This document shows positions 1-12,300 of a stretch of DNA of 64,000 nucleotides, piece after piece. The notes beneath the pieces were generated by a model that saw only the letters and a list, made by a program, of their open reading frames with translations, was not told where the DNA came from and did not search any database. The position numbers and the translations under genes are program-made. The stretch is from Baylisascaris procyonis. Taxonomy: Eukaryota; Nematoda; Chromadorea; Rhabditida; Ascarididae. The stretch lies in NCBI GenBank assembly GCA_037389465.1, contig JAZARR010000266.1, positions 682,001 to 746,000 on the forward strand, given 5' to 3'. Positions within the stretch are counted from its first letter, which is position 1. The number at the start of each line of letters is the position of its first letter.

Positions 1-2603
1 TCGAGACTGGTGACTTATCACAGCTATTGCTTCTGATATACACCATATAAGGCGTCTTCAGCTTAGTCTTGGCACTTTGCAGTTCTTTAAGGTTTAAGCT
101 ACCCATTACAGTGCTCAGAACACCCGCTAAATGTTAGTGGTCCACTGAGATCGTACCAGTCAAACTAAGAAAGCACACTGTTAGGTTCTTTGCAGTTATA
201 CCTCACAACGTCCTCTCATTCCTGCGTATAGGATTTACAAATGAAGTGACTTAAATTGAATGCATTCATGATCGTTGATTGCAATATTCGCAATTACAGA
301 AGCATTCCAAACAAAGCATATTTCGTTTATTAGGTGCCTTATCTTATCCTCATGCTGAAGTTCATCGCAAAGGTTAACAAGAGTGCGCTGGAATGTACGT
401 ATTTCTTTATACCTGCACATGCGCACAAGGGGCATGAGTCTATATGTCTCCTGTCCGTCTGATTATTAGTTTAAACTCAATAACCATGGAGACCGGAAAT
501 GTGGAACTCGGTAGGTATTAATTCCTCGCTCGGTAGATTTAAGCTGCACAATGGGGATAGCTTGAAGTTTTGCTCTCATTTAAATTGCGTATCGACTTCT
601 TAAGGAATTGCTGACATTTACATATCTCTGAAAATGTGCTCTCACGTGCAACTTATGCTTACCAAGTCTTGATGCGCTGCGCGCTAATTTTGCATCCATC
701 TTGAAGCAACGAGACTAATTTTGTCTTTTTGAGCATGTTTGCAGCAAACGAAGAAGCATAGCAAATCACCTCACAGGGTTGTACTTTTTTGCTTCTCAAA
801 ACAAGCAATTTCAATTTGTCTGCAAATATCAACAATATGCGCACATTCATGCCAAGCCCCGACGGTCATGCAAATCAGCAAAATGTCATCTTTTCATGTG
901 ATAGCTACATGCTGCCACACCGATTTTAAATACAACCTATGTGGCTGTGAAATGCATTCAAATTTCTGGGCATATTCAGATGCCTCCAACTTTTCTCGAG
1001 CCTAGTGTCTGTCTGATTTAAGATTTGAGGAAGCAACCATCTTCTGGTGTTGATCATGCAAAATGACGCCAAACTTCGCAAATGCAAAAAGAGCCGAATG
1101 TGTGTAAATTACGATTGTCCATGTTTAGCAACTTTTTGGCACATCATTGATTATCAACTAACAGATGGAGAGGCATATAAGAAGAACTGTCGCAATACGT
1201 GTTTTCGCAATTTTGCCTGGCCAGTCGGTTTAATATGCCAATCAGATTTCGTACACAATATGATTAGCTATTAAAATTTCAAGAGAGCATTCTAAATATC
1301 CTCCTTAGTGATGTGGTAATCAGTGCACTATGAATGGCGATAAAAGGAGTAATTTTGAAACTCATTTAACGCCTTGGAGACGTATAAGTGCCACCACGCC
1401 CATGCGGAAACCATTACAGAATTAAGTGCAATTTGCTGTTTGTCATTAGGAACTCGAACACTTTCCACTGGCTACCTTTATCTTTCCATTGCTCGAACGC
1501 TATTGAAGTCCTCAATTAAGATTCGAAGGTAAACAAAACGATCGAAATTTTCCACTTTTGCATTGCAATTTAAAAATCTTGCTGCAACCACCGCATACGA
1601 TATGAGACATGAGCCAGTGCCATCCAAATGTCACGAAGCGAAATGAGTTAAGTCAAGTCATAGAAATTTCCTTCATAAGTGTTTTTTTAAGTATTGCCTT
1701 GTTCGGTAATGCTCGAATGTCCTGACTTTAAATTACTAGTGAGAGTTTATTGACCCAAAGTTTATTATCACCTATAACTATAGGACAACAAATGAATTCG
1801 CGTGGATTCCAATAAAACAATCCACCTGTCGACTCACACAGACCAAACGGGTTGATGGGCAGTCTTGACTACTACAATGGACAGCATATCTACACTCCTG
1901 CATACTGATGACGTCTTTATTCGCTTCGTGAAATTTTCCTTTTTTCCTTTCACCTTGTCAGTATATATTGCGGATTATAGTGGACGCTTTTCGGAGCCAA
2001 TGAGCCCTTTTATTTTCCATCTCCCAAAAAAAGTTAATAAACGTTTAATTTTTATAGGTGTACATTCCTCGTTCTCTTAAAACTCTTTTATTGGACCATT
2101 TCCACTTACTTAGAAGTTATAATGTAACGATTAGAAGCTATAAAGGTGCGATAAGTTCTTCAGTGGCTGTAAATCGGAAGCCAATTTCGCAAATGGAATT
2201 TTAATTATTTCACGTCAAGCGCTTATGTTATATCTAGTGTTCCGTAAGCTTCATATTGGAACGTGAATGTGGCAAGGCATTGAAAATAGAATTTAAGAAC
2301 CTATGCAGAAATATGGCAGATATCCACCACTTAATGAAAATATGAATTGCACAAATCTATGTGCAGCTGGAATATGGCAAGAATGCGGATTCGATTGCTA
2401 CGTAGAATTCGTTTACAATTTTCATTTCTCAAGAATAAGATGCAAATAATTTCATGTTATTTCCTGTCTAGTTGGGTGTTTAAGTCATTATATTTTACAT
2501 TGTGCATAATCTATGTGATCTCGATCGTCATATCTTTCATATCGATATTTCAAAAAACATTAGTAACGCTCTAATATCTCATAATGATTGGTTTCATTTT
2601 CAG
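1..2603. other. No gene seen
   Basis: AT-rich DNA with only short open frames on both strands. None has a recognisable motif together with matching splice sites. The last bases, TTTTCAG at 2597-2603, form a strong acceptor (cis intron or SL trans-splice) directly in front of the first exon of the neighbouring gene, so an upstream exon or promoter of that gene could lie here. None could be identified. Confidence 0.6.
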
Positions 2604-5600
2604 ATGGTATCGTTAAAACAGGAATTCGAATTCTACGATTATTTTGGTCCAATAGCTGTTGCATTATTATTCGCCGTTATTGTCCTTCTCATATCGTTTT
2701 TTGTTCTCAACTTCTTCTTCATCTCAAAATACGATGAACCGACCGTTTTCGAAAGGGTACGTATGTTACTCGGTCGAATTAACCTATCTCCCTCCACCCC
2801 TTCTCACCTGTCCCTATTTCAGTGAAGATCATGCATTCAATATTAAATATTTCTAAGTGCACAATAGTTACGGGCAACAATTTTTTGGGAGTAAATCTGG
2901 CTGTTCAAAAGTAATGCGTCAATGCGAAACTGTCAAGCAAAGCAAAAGCGCAAACCTTGCCGTATACTGCGTTTTTGCTTCTCAATGATTGTGTTTGTTT
3001 AAAGAGGTCTTCACTTGGTAGCGATCGATACGAAGGATCGTTGCTTAATCGGCGCATGAAATTACCTCACGAAAAATCTTCGTTTTTCTCATATTCACAT
3101 GGGACATTAAACTCTGCATCGAAAATGCCACCGAAAGGAATATTCTGCGAGGGAATGAAAAAAAATCAGAAGAAAAGTCAATAGAAGGGATGTTGTTTCT
3201 GCCAAACCGCTTAAAATGAACGTTGTGCACACACAATGACATATGCAAGCGAAAACGTGACCTTCATCGGCTAATGAACTTCATTAAGGATGTGCCTTAC
3301 ATCCCTAAACATAGAAGCATGTCTTTCAGAACAGCTTAAGTGAACTTATTTTTAACTTCCTGACGGGATCGTTTGCGAAATGTTTACATGTTCCTTTCCT
3401 TGGTTATAACTCTGAGCTAGAAAGCCTGAGTCGATGAACGTGTATGCTGCCTCCACCACGTAACATTCCTTCTAAGGGAATCTCGTTGCGAACTTGTCAA
3501 TTTCTCGCACTTGAAATCGTTTACAGTTGAGAATGTTTAAAGTTAAATGCTAATTTTGCAAATGCGTCTTTCCCTTGAAGCAATGCACAGAAAATTATGG
3601 TCGAAATGTTAGACTCCGTTTTTTACATTCAAATATTCGCACAGTTCAAAGAAAACACACTAACAATTGAAGAGAATTTTCGCACGCTATTCCTACGGTT
3701 CGCATGCGCATTTGAGTTGGCAGCCAGAAATTATTTAGGGTTACAGCTTTTGAGTTTACATTCTTTTAAAGAATCGGCAGCTTTCAATGGTACACTTCGT
3801 TTTGGTCAAAGCTACAACTTTCATTACATGCACAAATATCTAGGACAAACGATGTTTAATGTTCAAGAACTCTAGACGTGTCATTCACTAATCTGAATTT
3901 CCTGTAGTACAACAGAATCAACTAGTTCAGTTCTCACGCACATTCCCAACTTTTGTTTGCGAGGGCGTATTATGCCGAGGTCGTGCGCCCATGAGTCTCT
4001 ATCCGTCAGCCTTTACATTTTCAGCTCGAGAACCACAGACGCTCTGTCACGAAGTTTGGTCAATATAACGCATACCATTGCTATCACGTACTGTATTTTA
4101 TGCTGATCCATCAATCTTCGGAAAAGTTGCAGACATGAATTTAGTATCAGCCAATTCATTTCATACTGCTGAGCTGATAAAAGTGGTTTCTTGCCAAAGG
4201 TCTGCTCGAAGTTTAGGATACTTGATGTACGAAGGCACTACTTAGCATATTCATATAGTAGTTTATCGGTGGTTACGAAAGTGGTTAATAAGATGCGAGG
4301 AATGCAAAGTGCATACCCATCTACTTCTTCTTGCACGTTTCTCGAGATTTCGCAGCGATGCCCCTGTTAGGTGTTTTTTGCAGATAGTGACGTAGGGAGA
4401 ATACTTCATCTTCGAAAACATTAAAAAATGCTTCAGGGTGTTTCTTGCCTGGTTTCATCGAGTTTCCTAGTCAAATATATTTTGCTTCAACAAAATGGCT
4501 GCCTGGGATCTATTTGAGCCACCGCCATACGGAGATGCACACTGAGGCGTTTATATATGTGCTGAGAGCTTCAAGCGTGCTTTAAGGTTGAAGAATTTTG
4601 GTTAAAGTCTCGAAATGAAACCAGTTTTGTATATATTGCCTTCCACTTCGAAATTTTTTCTACAATTTCCTGATGGGCCTTAATAGTGATAGTAGAAGTA
4701 GAAAAGTTAGGGTAAGAATTATGCGAACCCCAAAACGCCGAAAAAATTCAATACCACTGCAGAAGCATATCTAGAATGATAGAACCAGATTAGGCTTGGC
4801 TTAGAAATCTGCATTTCGGCTGCATTCTTATGTATGCACCGGAGTGATGTTTCTTGCGAAGCATATTAAGGCAATTTCCGAGACTCTATTCGAACAAATG
4901 AACGCCAAGATATCCAAGGCAATAATATCTAGGCGGAAACAAATATTATCTGAGATTTTCACTCCAAACTTAGCCAATAACGAAAGCGCCACAGGATGGG
5001 AATGATGAGCCGAGAACAATCTTGAACGTTAGGTTTTTTCATGTTCATATTCCTAGGCATGCACATTTCCATCTATCGTTTAGGTTACGCCCGTTTCCTC
5101 AGAGTCACCTAACAGAAACAAAGAACAACATGCTTAGGAACTCCTCTATCCAAAACTAAATATCGCCGGAACAGACAGTTTTTGCAGCATAATGCTTCAG
5201 TTCTGGCTATTGCAATCGTATGCGCGAAATTCATAAAACTTCTAGTCACTCCAAAATCGTTTGCATTCCATTTCCGGTGCATGCTAACAGAACCGAACCT
5301 GAAATAGCGCAAGATTGATGGCAACTTCAAGTCAGAAACCTGTAAAACAATTTCATCGTCAACGAGTAATAGCCACAATTTATCCCCGCGTTTCACCTGC
5401 AGACCTAAAAATTTGTAAGTTCAGTCTCATCAACATCGTTCATTACATAGTACATTAATTTGACTACCTGTCCAAGCTGATGCTCTCAAGTTTCTCATTT
5501 ATTCAACTTTGGAGACCCCTAAATAATCTCTCAACAGAACGGCAAAACGTTCTCGCCGAGAAATGCAAAGAATTTCTTATCGCCCAGGAAATATCTTTTA

Positions 5601-5827
5601 GTATGAAAATCTTTTTCAATCAATGTCAGTATCCGCATGAAACAAGTAATCGTCCGATTTTTCAGATTGGCTCGAAACACAACCTTCGCCTTGGACCGCA
5701 TACAGTTGAAGCGGTGCTCAGTCACAAGCATCGTTTCATCAAGGATGATGACCCGCAACAGGATACACCCAATACGGTTCAATTCACTGACAAGCCCATC
5801 CCTGAAGTGCATATCAATTCCGCATAA
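2604..5827 (+). CDS. Short single-pass membrane protein, two exons (unrecognised)
   Basis: Proposed exons are 2604-2756 and 5666-5827. The first starts with ATG immediately after a TTTTCAG acceptor and ends at donor GTACGT. The second starts after a TTTTTCAG acceptor and ends at TAA. Both junctions are phase 0, giving 104 residues. Residues 1-13 are polar (MVSLKQEFEFYDY), about 14-38 form one strong membrane helix (from FGPIAVALLF to VLNFFF), and the rest is a hydrophilic tail rich in charged residues and Pro (KHRFIKDDDPQQDTPN). This suggests a type I or III small membrane protein with an exposed tail. AATAAA lies about 105 bp after the stop. I do not recognise the family. The 2.9-kb intron could hide a further exon, the ATG at an acceptor may be an SL-spliced start or an internal Met, and an alternative donor GTATGT lies 4 bp further on. 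Joining the two exons is inference from phase and spacing. Confidence 0.5.
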
Positions 5828-5932
5828 TAAATTTCTAGTGCTATAAATGCTGCTATGAACGCTGATAGGTCCATCGCGATAACATTTTTTCGCTTCTTGC
5901 TCTTCGTGAAAAAAACAGGAGAGTTTTTATTG

Positions 5933-5938
5933 AATAAA
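5933..5938 (+). terminator. Polyadenylation signal AATAAA
   Basis: Canonical AATAAA about 105 bp downstream of the TAA at 5825-5827 and in the same direction. It fits the 3' end of the short membrane-protein gene. A second AATAAA at 5826-5831 overlaps the stop codon and is less likely to be used. Confidence 0.4.
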
Positions 5939-7288
5939 CTTAATTATTAAATGGAAGGATAGAAATTTATTAGTGAGAGGAAACTCAATCGACTCAAAAG
6001 CTATCCTAGCAGCAAATCATTATTTCTCAGCTTTATTCAACTGATCGACGAGTTGCTCATTCACATTACGAGCCATCATATTGTGACATTTCTACGAATA
6101 GAAATTCAACGAGCCATATATTTCGTTGTTTTATTGAGTGCACTATATTCAGTAGTTTGATGTGTACGTAACTCTTTGCCTCTGCAAAGAGTTTACTGCT
6201 TTATTTCAACTGACATTTGATATGCATGAATTTGCAATGTGCTTATTCGATACATTTTTTAGACTGCTTTTATGTGGAAAGTTTGAAAGAAAAAAATAGG
6301 TGTATTATTGTTGAATCAAAATTGTTTCCTATTCAAATCTTTCAAACTCTTCCATTCAAAAAGCATTAATTTCCCTTGTAAAAGAAATTCATATTGATGG
6401 AGATAGCATGGAAATTCTCAATAACAAAAAAAAAAACTTTTTTCTTTCATGAAGCAACGCCACACAACATTCCACTTTACTCTAGAAGCATCTTATTGCG
6501 ATGCAACTTAAGCAATATTTTTAAAACATTTGAAATATTGTCAGGCTTATACCATGGATTCTGTCCATTACATCACTGGATTATTTGTTTCTCTTCAATG
6601 ACGTCAGTGCTCTTTATGAAAAATTTAAATGAACCAGTCAAACGCTTTACTATGTAAGAAACTTCATTGTGTATCATAGTCCCGACAATGAAATCATTTG
6701 CTCGACATCCATCTGGAGACGAGATTTGAGCAGTTCGCTGTTTATGGTTACAAAAAAATTAAGATATTTCGATATGCACCTAAAGACAATTCCAATCACC
6801 TTATGTTTCTTCAAAATTCACAGTAAAAATTGAGCATACATACTATAGGCAGGAAATCGTAGCAAGATCGAAACAATGTCATCATTCTGTGTTTCTTTTC
6901 TCTCGGCGTGACTCTGAAGTCTCTCCCCTTTGAGCCACTCAATTTTGCAGCCTTCACACATGAACGAACAGAAAGTACCCCACAATTTATTGTTTCGTCA
7001 CTATAAACATGTATTAACTATGTTACTTCTGGGTCTCATATCTCCTGAATCCTGTGAATTCCAAACTTAAACAATCTCATTACCTCTTGCGAGCTCGTAC
7101 AAACAAGGAAAGAAAGTTAGAGCCAACATTTGGCATTTTCGTTTTGCGTTTTATCTTTTTTTTTTAGACAATTGCAAACTATGCGTAGCGTCTTTTTAGC
7201 GTCTTTTTCAACGGCATTCATAAAACAAATGCATGATCAATGATGCGGTAGACAATGAGGATAATTAAGGCGCAGGAAAGGCATTAAA
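5939..7288. other. Intergenic, no gene seen
   Basis: AT-rich spacer between the presumed 3' end of the small membrane-protein gene (+) and the 3' end of cytochrome c (-). The two genes converge. A minus-strand AATAAA at 6987-6992 lies about 300 bp past the cytochrome c stop and could serve it. No supported exon was found. Confidence 0.5.
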
Positions 7289-9307
7289 TTACTTCGACGA
7301 TTCCACCTCGATGTACTTGATAAGATCTGCGCGATCTTCGACCTTTTTCAAACCCGCAAAGATCATCTTCGATCCAGGCATGTACTTCTTCGGATTAGCC
7401 AAGTAGTCGAACATCGTCTCTTTCGTCCATACAATATTCTATATGAAAAGTTACTGTTATTGGCAGACCCGCTAATGTTTAGTTATCCAAGGTGAGTGCT
7501 AAAGTTTTGCAATCACTACGACTTTACACTATCTAATTTTCAGCAAACAAAGGCTTGCTTGCACAGAGATGCTCTCACTGTCTCATTAAGCAATACATGG
7601 ATCTGCACCTCAGAAACTTCACAATTTTAATAAAAATTATGTATTTTCATCTGTTTCGTTGAACGGTTCTCTGTGAAGTTGAAAAAACTTCAGTGGGGAT
7701 GCGATTATACGTCTCAGGGAGTCTATAAACGTTCTCACAACACCTTACCATTGGAACCGAACGCAGGATTTAGTGTCAAGTTCAACATTATCTTCCAGAA
7801 GATTTTCCAATCATTGTTGTGAAGAAGTTTCCTTTAAAGGTTTTAAACAAAAAAGATCAAGCCGATCTTTCAAACTAATTAGCCATCCATCATGGGTGAA
7901 AAGTCAGGCCGCTTAAGCGTTTGGACGATGGATAAGAATGGATTAAACTTCTGGAATTCTCATCAACTTGGAATCGTTCAAAACTTTTAGGCAATGCTCC
8001 ACAAAAAGCCGACTTCTCAAATTGATGGAAGATTTCAGATTTTTTGGAGAACCCGTAACAAAAATGGACGGACCTCGAACACTTTGAAAGCTAGGTGGCT
8101 TTTTTCGCAAAAGCTCCACTCTGAATAAAATAAACGACATCACCTTTTTAGTGGTCCCTGAACCATCATTCCAATAAAAGTCATTCATTTTCACTGCACT
8201 ATTTAAACTCGCTCCTCATAAAGCCCTTCAACTTTCATGTGCGCTCTTGCATCGGTCATAAGTATTCACTCTGCAAACTCTCATCGTCACTAAAAGTGGT
8301 CTAACCCGGTGCGCAATTTACTTAAATTTTCATCGTTTCCTCTGCGGTTTTGGCGCCACCATCTATAAAGTTCATAATGGTGCGGTCACAATAAGAGCAC
8401 ACGCACCTATATTTACGTCTGTTTATGTATATCTGTGTCTGCCTGCCCGCAGTTAATCTAGAAAGCAGCAGAACAAAAGCTAAGAAAGTCGCTGGGCACA
8501 ATTTGCATCGCAATTGACTCCTTTGGTCATCACAAAATGAATTTTTCATTTGGAAAACTGGGAAACAAATCTTTCGGAGATTATTCATATGATCAGCCGA
8601 TTTGGTAAGAATAGGAATATAATATCACACAAGTTTTATTATATATTGTCAGTTGAATGCGATGAATAGCTTGATGAGCGTGATTGCGCCAGCATTATAT
8701 CAACTCCTCTGGTGCATTTTCCATTGGGGGGGATAGCAATGACTAATGTCTCAAGCTGAACGCAGAGTATTAATATTTGTGTGAGTTATAGAAGCCAACG
8801 GAATGCAAATTAAGGTTGCGTGAATTCACATCAAATGGGAAAATGTGTCGATAACCGAATAGCATTTATGGCAATTCAGTTGATCACATTAAACCATTGA
8901 ACAAATAAATTTCTTTGAAGTCTGTTCAGAAATATAAAGCAATTCGTTAATCGCGTCCAGTGATTAGGATGAAAGGCAAATGGAGAAGCAAATTTTCAAC
9001 TTTGATACAAATTGGACGGAATTCCATTTAGTGAGAATCAACGACTTTGCTCAGCGATGGACATTTAAGCAGCATTCGCTTTTGAAATGTGAGATTGGAA
9101 GATAACCAAAAAGAAAAATTTTTATACCGCATTTTTGTTGGCATTTGAGTAGTCGTATCCTTTAACAGTTCCCGCTTTCCTTCCGAAGATCCCATGAAGA
9201 GAGGGTCCTGATTTTGCGTTCTCCGAATCAACCAAATGACACATCAAGCAACGCGTCTTGAAAATTTGTTTACCTTTTTCATAGTCACCTTCAGGGATTC
9301 CAGCCAT
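7289..9307 (-). CDS. cyc-2: Cytochrome c (mitochondrial electron carrier)
   Basis: Two exons on the minus strand: 9128-9307 (ATG to donor GTATAA) and 7289-7438 (acceptor ATATAG to TAA), joined in phase 0 to give 109 residues. The protein carries electrons from complex III to complex IV in the intermembrane space. The haem-attachment motif CLMCH is present ([10 protein letters not shown]), as are [47 protein letters not shown] with the axial Met, and the C-terminal helix [14 protein letters not shown]. Length and all key residues fit a working nematode cytochrome c (Caenorhabditis CYC-2.1 type). The intron is 1.69 kb. A CTTCTTTGCAG acceptor 25 bp upstream of the ATG (exon would start at 9331) gives a 24-nt leader and is a likely SL trans-splice site. 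I see no frameshift or premature stop. Confidence 0.97.
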
Positions 9308-9335
9308 TTCCCTGTCAAGGGCCGCTTAATCCTGC
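9308..9335 (-). promoter_or_regulatory. Probable trans-splice acceptor of cytochrome c
   Basis: On the minus strand CCTTCTTTGCAG ends at 9332, followed by a 24-nt leader and then AAATGGCTGG with the start codon. A polypyrimidine-AG this close to a nematode start codon is typical of SL1 addition. A cis-spliced 5' UTR exon is the alternative. Confidence 0.5.
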
Positions 9336-12300
9336 AAAGAAGGTCTTCCGTTTTTGCGCTGAGCATCACTTATCGTAACAGCTTACCGGGGATAGTTGGA
9401 GGAGCACTAAGAGGAGGCGAAATAACATCATTCATCGTACTGGCCATCCGCTAGTGAACAGTTCAAAATGGGCAACGTAGCATTGACAGCATCAAAACAG
9501 ACTGCTGTGAAAAATCGTTCAATTTGAAGGGGGAAAATGAAGAAAAGTGGCAGAGTCACATCACAATTTTTTTTTTTCGAAAGAAGCAAATTCTCCCGCG
9601 AAGGAGTGCTGCGATATGCATTCTCGCTCTGTGCTTACGAAAGGATGCAATGGAAAATGCTTGTACTAAAGGTAACTAGGCTGCTGATGATATATGTTGT
9701 TCGCAAAAGATTCGTTCTATGAGCTTTCAGAAATTTGAATTTGAGGAGTGCATTATGGCACCTATATGTCTCTTTGCTTGCTCCATTTATTGAAATAGGG
9801 AATAAAAGAAGCGGAAGCAAAGAAATCCAGCGGGCACATATCATAGAAAGAATCTGTCCCTCAAGTGTGAAGGTAATCTGTCAAGGCAATTGTAAGCACA
9901 TAAAGATACAAAAAATTCGTCTTGTAACCGGTCGATTGGCGAAACGAGTAGACCAAAATGCCAGAACAGCTGATATGATCGATATGTGCCTTTGCAATTG
10001 CATTCACGACAGCAGCCCTTCTTATGAGCTGGCAACAAACAGTGGAGATGTGCGTAGTAATGCATTCATATTTGAATTCCATTTGATTAGCATGCAAACG
10101 AGAATTGCGAAAAATCTTTCACAAGGAAATTAGTTTCTTTGCTCCTGCGATAAGTGGAAAGCGAAGACTCAGACAAGAGCCAATAACAAGAAAAGTTTTA
10201 AGTGCCTTCAAGTGTTCGTGACAGCAAGTTCGAGAAATATGGCTATTCAAAAATATGTATTATTCCTATAAATTTTCAGCTCCTTTGTTAACTCTAAAGA
10301 TGGTTAATATCTTCAGAGCTTCCTCACCCAAAACACCTGGTTGAAGGTGCACATAACATACACTACGCACAGACATATCATTGCTATAGTGCGTTTCGGA
10401 AACGCAAACCTTCATGACAAGGCAAGAATCGCTTGTCTTTTCAGTGGTATTACATCTTGACTTAACTCGAGAATTTTACAGCTATAGTCACGCTCTTGGC
10501 ATTCAAAATCCACATAAACCTCCGACTGTGCCACTCCCTTGCCCCTCTCCCCATTCACCCTCCGAGAAGTGATGCTGAAATGTGCAGAACGGTTTAATTG
10601 TTCGCACATCTGGCTCCTGCATATCCAATTTCAAAAGCATCTACGAATATAGCAATTGTCAGCTGAAAATCTAATGCATTACTCGCTAACATCTCTTCTT
10701 CCAATGTAGACTGACACAATGAAAGTGATGCAATTAAAGGCATGGGATGAAATATAATAACTGCACACTAATAATAATAGTACACTACCGTAAACAGTAG
10801 TATAACTAATAATATATTGAAAGAGAAACCGCGATATCAAATACTGGAGTAGTCTTGTAAAACACTTCGTATGAAACCATTTGTGAGATATCAACCAAAA
10901 GCTATCGTTAACGAACTTATCAATAAACGTACGCAAACCAAATAGCCACATGAAGCAGACGCAAAAGCAAGCAGATATCGCTAAACCTCTGATAAGTGAC
11001 GGTGTTGAAAAGCGTTTACAACTGATAGTTCTGTTCAGTGCGACGGCATTCCATAGCAAAAATAACTACAACGTGTAAAAACGATGCGTAATATTATTGA
11101 CTTGCGAGCGCAATGCATTTTTTCGAGTTTTGAGGTGGAAGAAGATTGTTCGAGATCATCATTTTGGATGAAAGTGTTTCCTTCTCTGAAATTTTTGCAC
11201 AGGAAGCTGTGGGTATTCCGCGAGTAGAAGGGAATTTATTAAAGGAACCTTAGTCGAGAATTTGGAATAGTTATTAAAAATGCAAATTTAGAGAATTTTT
11301 ATATCGTGAACATCAAGTAGGGGGATTCCTATTTTCGTTAGGCATAATCAGCAGGCATGATGGACTAAGAAAAGATGAGATCAGACACGAAATCCGAAAT
11401 TTCGTGGAAATGGGAAAAAATAGCAAACTCGACGAAGAAACATGAAGAGATATCAGAAATTATTGAAATTTTGAGAAAAAGTCATTAAGAAAGAATAAAT
11501 TTTAGCGTTCTTCGGGTTCGATTTCTTGAGAACGCAGCGCATCAACGAAGTCGACCATCTATGCGCCTTTGTAATAATCCTATCGCTGCCAAAGCCACTC
11601 ACTGTTCAAATCTCATTTCTGATGTGTTAAAAAACCACAATCACAATTTTAATAAGTAAACACAACGCAGTTAACTAGCTGGCAGATTGCCAATCAGTCA
11701 ACTACAAATTTTCGTGAAAAAACAGTAAGTAAAACAATTTTTAAAAATCAGGGAAAAGACTGTTAATGTTTGGATGAGAACGGAACCATTCGAAGAAATC
11801 TCCGTCGTTTCTGACTGACGATTCAACGGAAAGTATGAAAATATCATGAAGATAAGAGGATAGTTAAGTGCAAAGCACACAGTGAATTGCTACTCAACAT
11901 TGGACAGTTGTTCTTTACACTGTGCATTTCACATACAAAAAAACCTGTGCTCTGCTCATGTAAAGTAAACAATTTCATTACTGCTAGACGTTCCGTTGCA
12001 GTAGAATAACGAACGTAGTTCAATAGGTGATGGCCGAAAAAATAAAACAGTACAATTTCCTCACTAAAACTAGAACTGAAAACAAGAATAGTATTCTCTA
12101 AATTTTCTGTATTCTCAATTACAAAACGATTCTTGAAATTGCACATTTGAATCCCTCCCATGTATTTGAATGAAAATTCAACTCTTTTTATTTAGTTTTA
12201 CCAATTCTATCAAGTTTACAGAAATTGACGCATGCAGTTCGCCGAAATTGCTGTGCTGTCAGATTTAATGAAAGTGAAATTTGTTTTTTTTTTTCTCAGA

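Noticed and set aside
7943..8194. 83-codon minus frame inside the cytochrome c intron
   Set aside because: Inserting it would disrupt a complete and conserved cytochrome c. No start context or domain.
10679..11059. 126-codon hydrophobic frame on the minus strand
   Set aside because: Phe/Ile/Ser-rich with no motif, no neighbouring exons, and in AT-rich DNA where such frames arise by chance.
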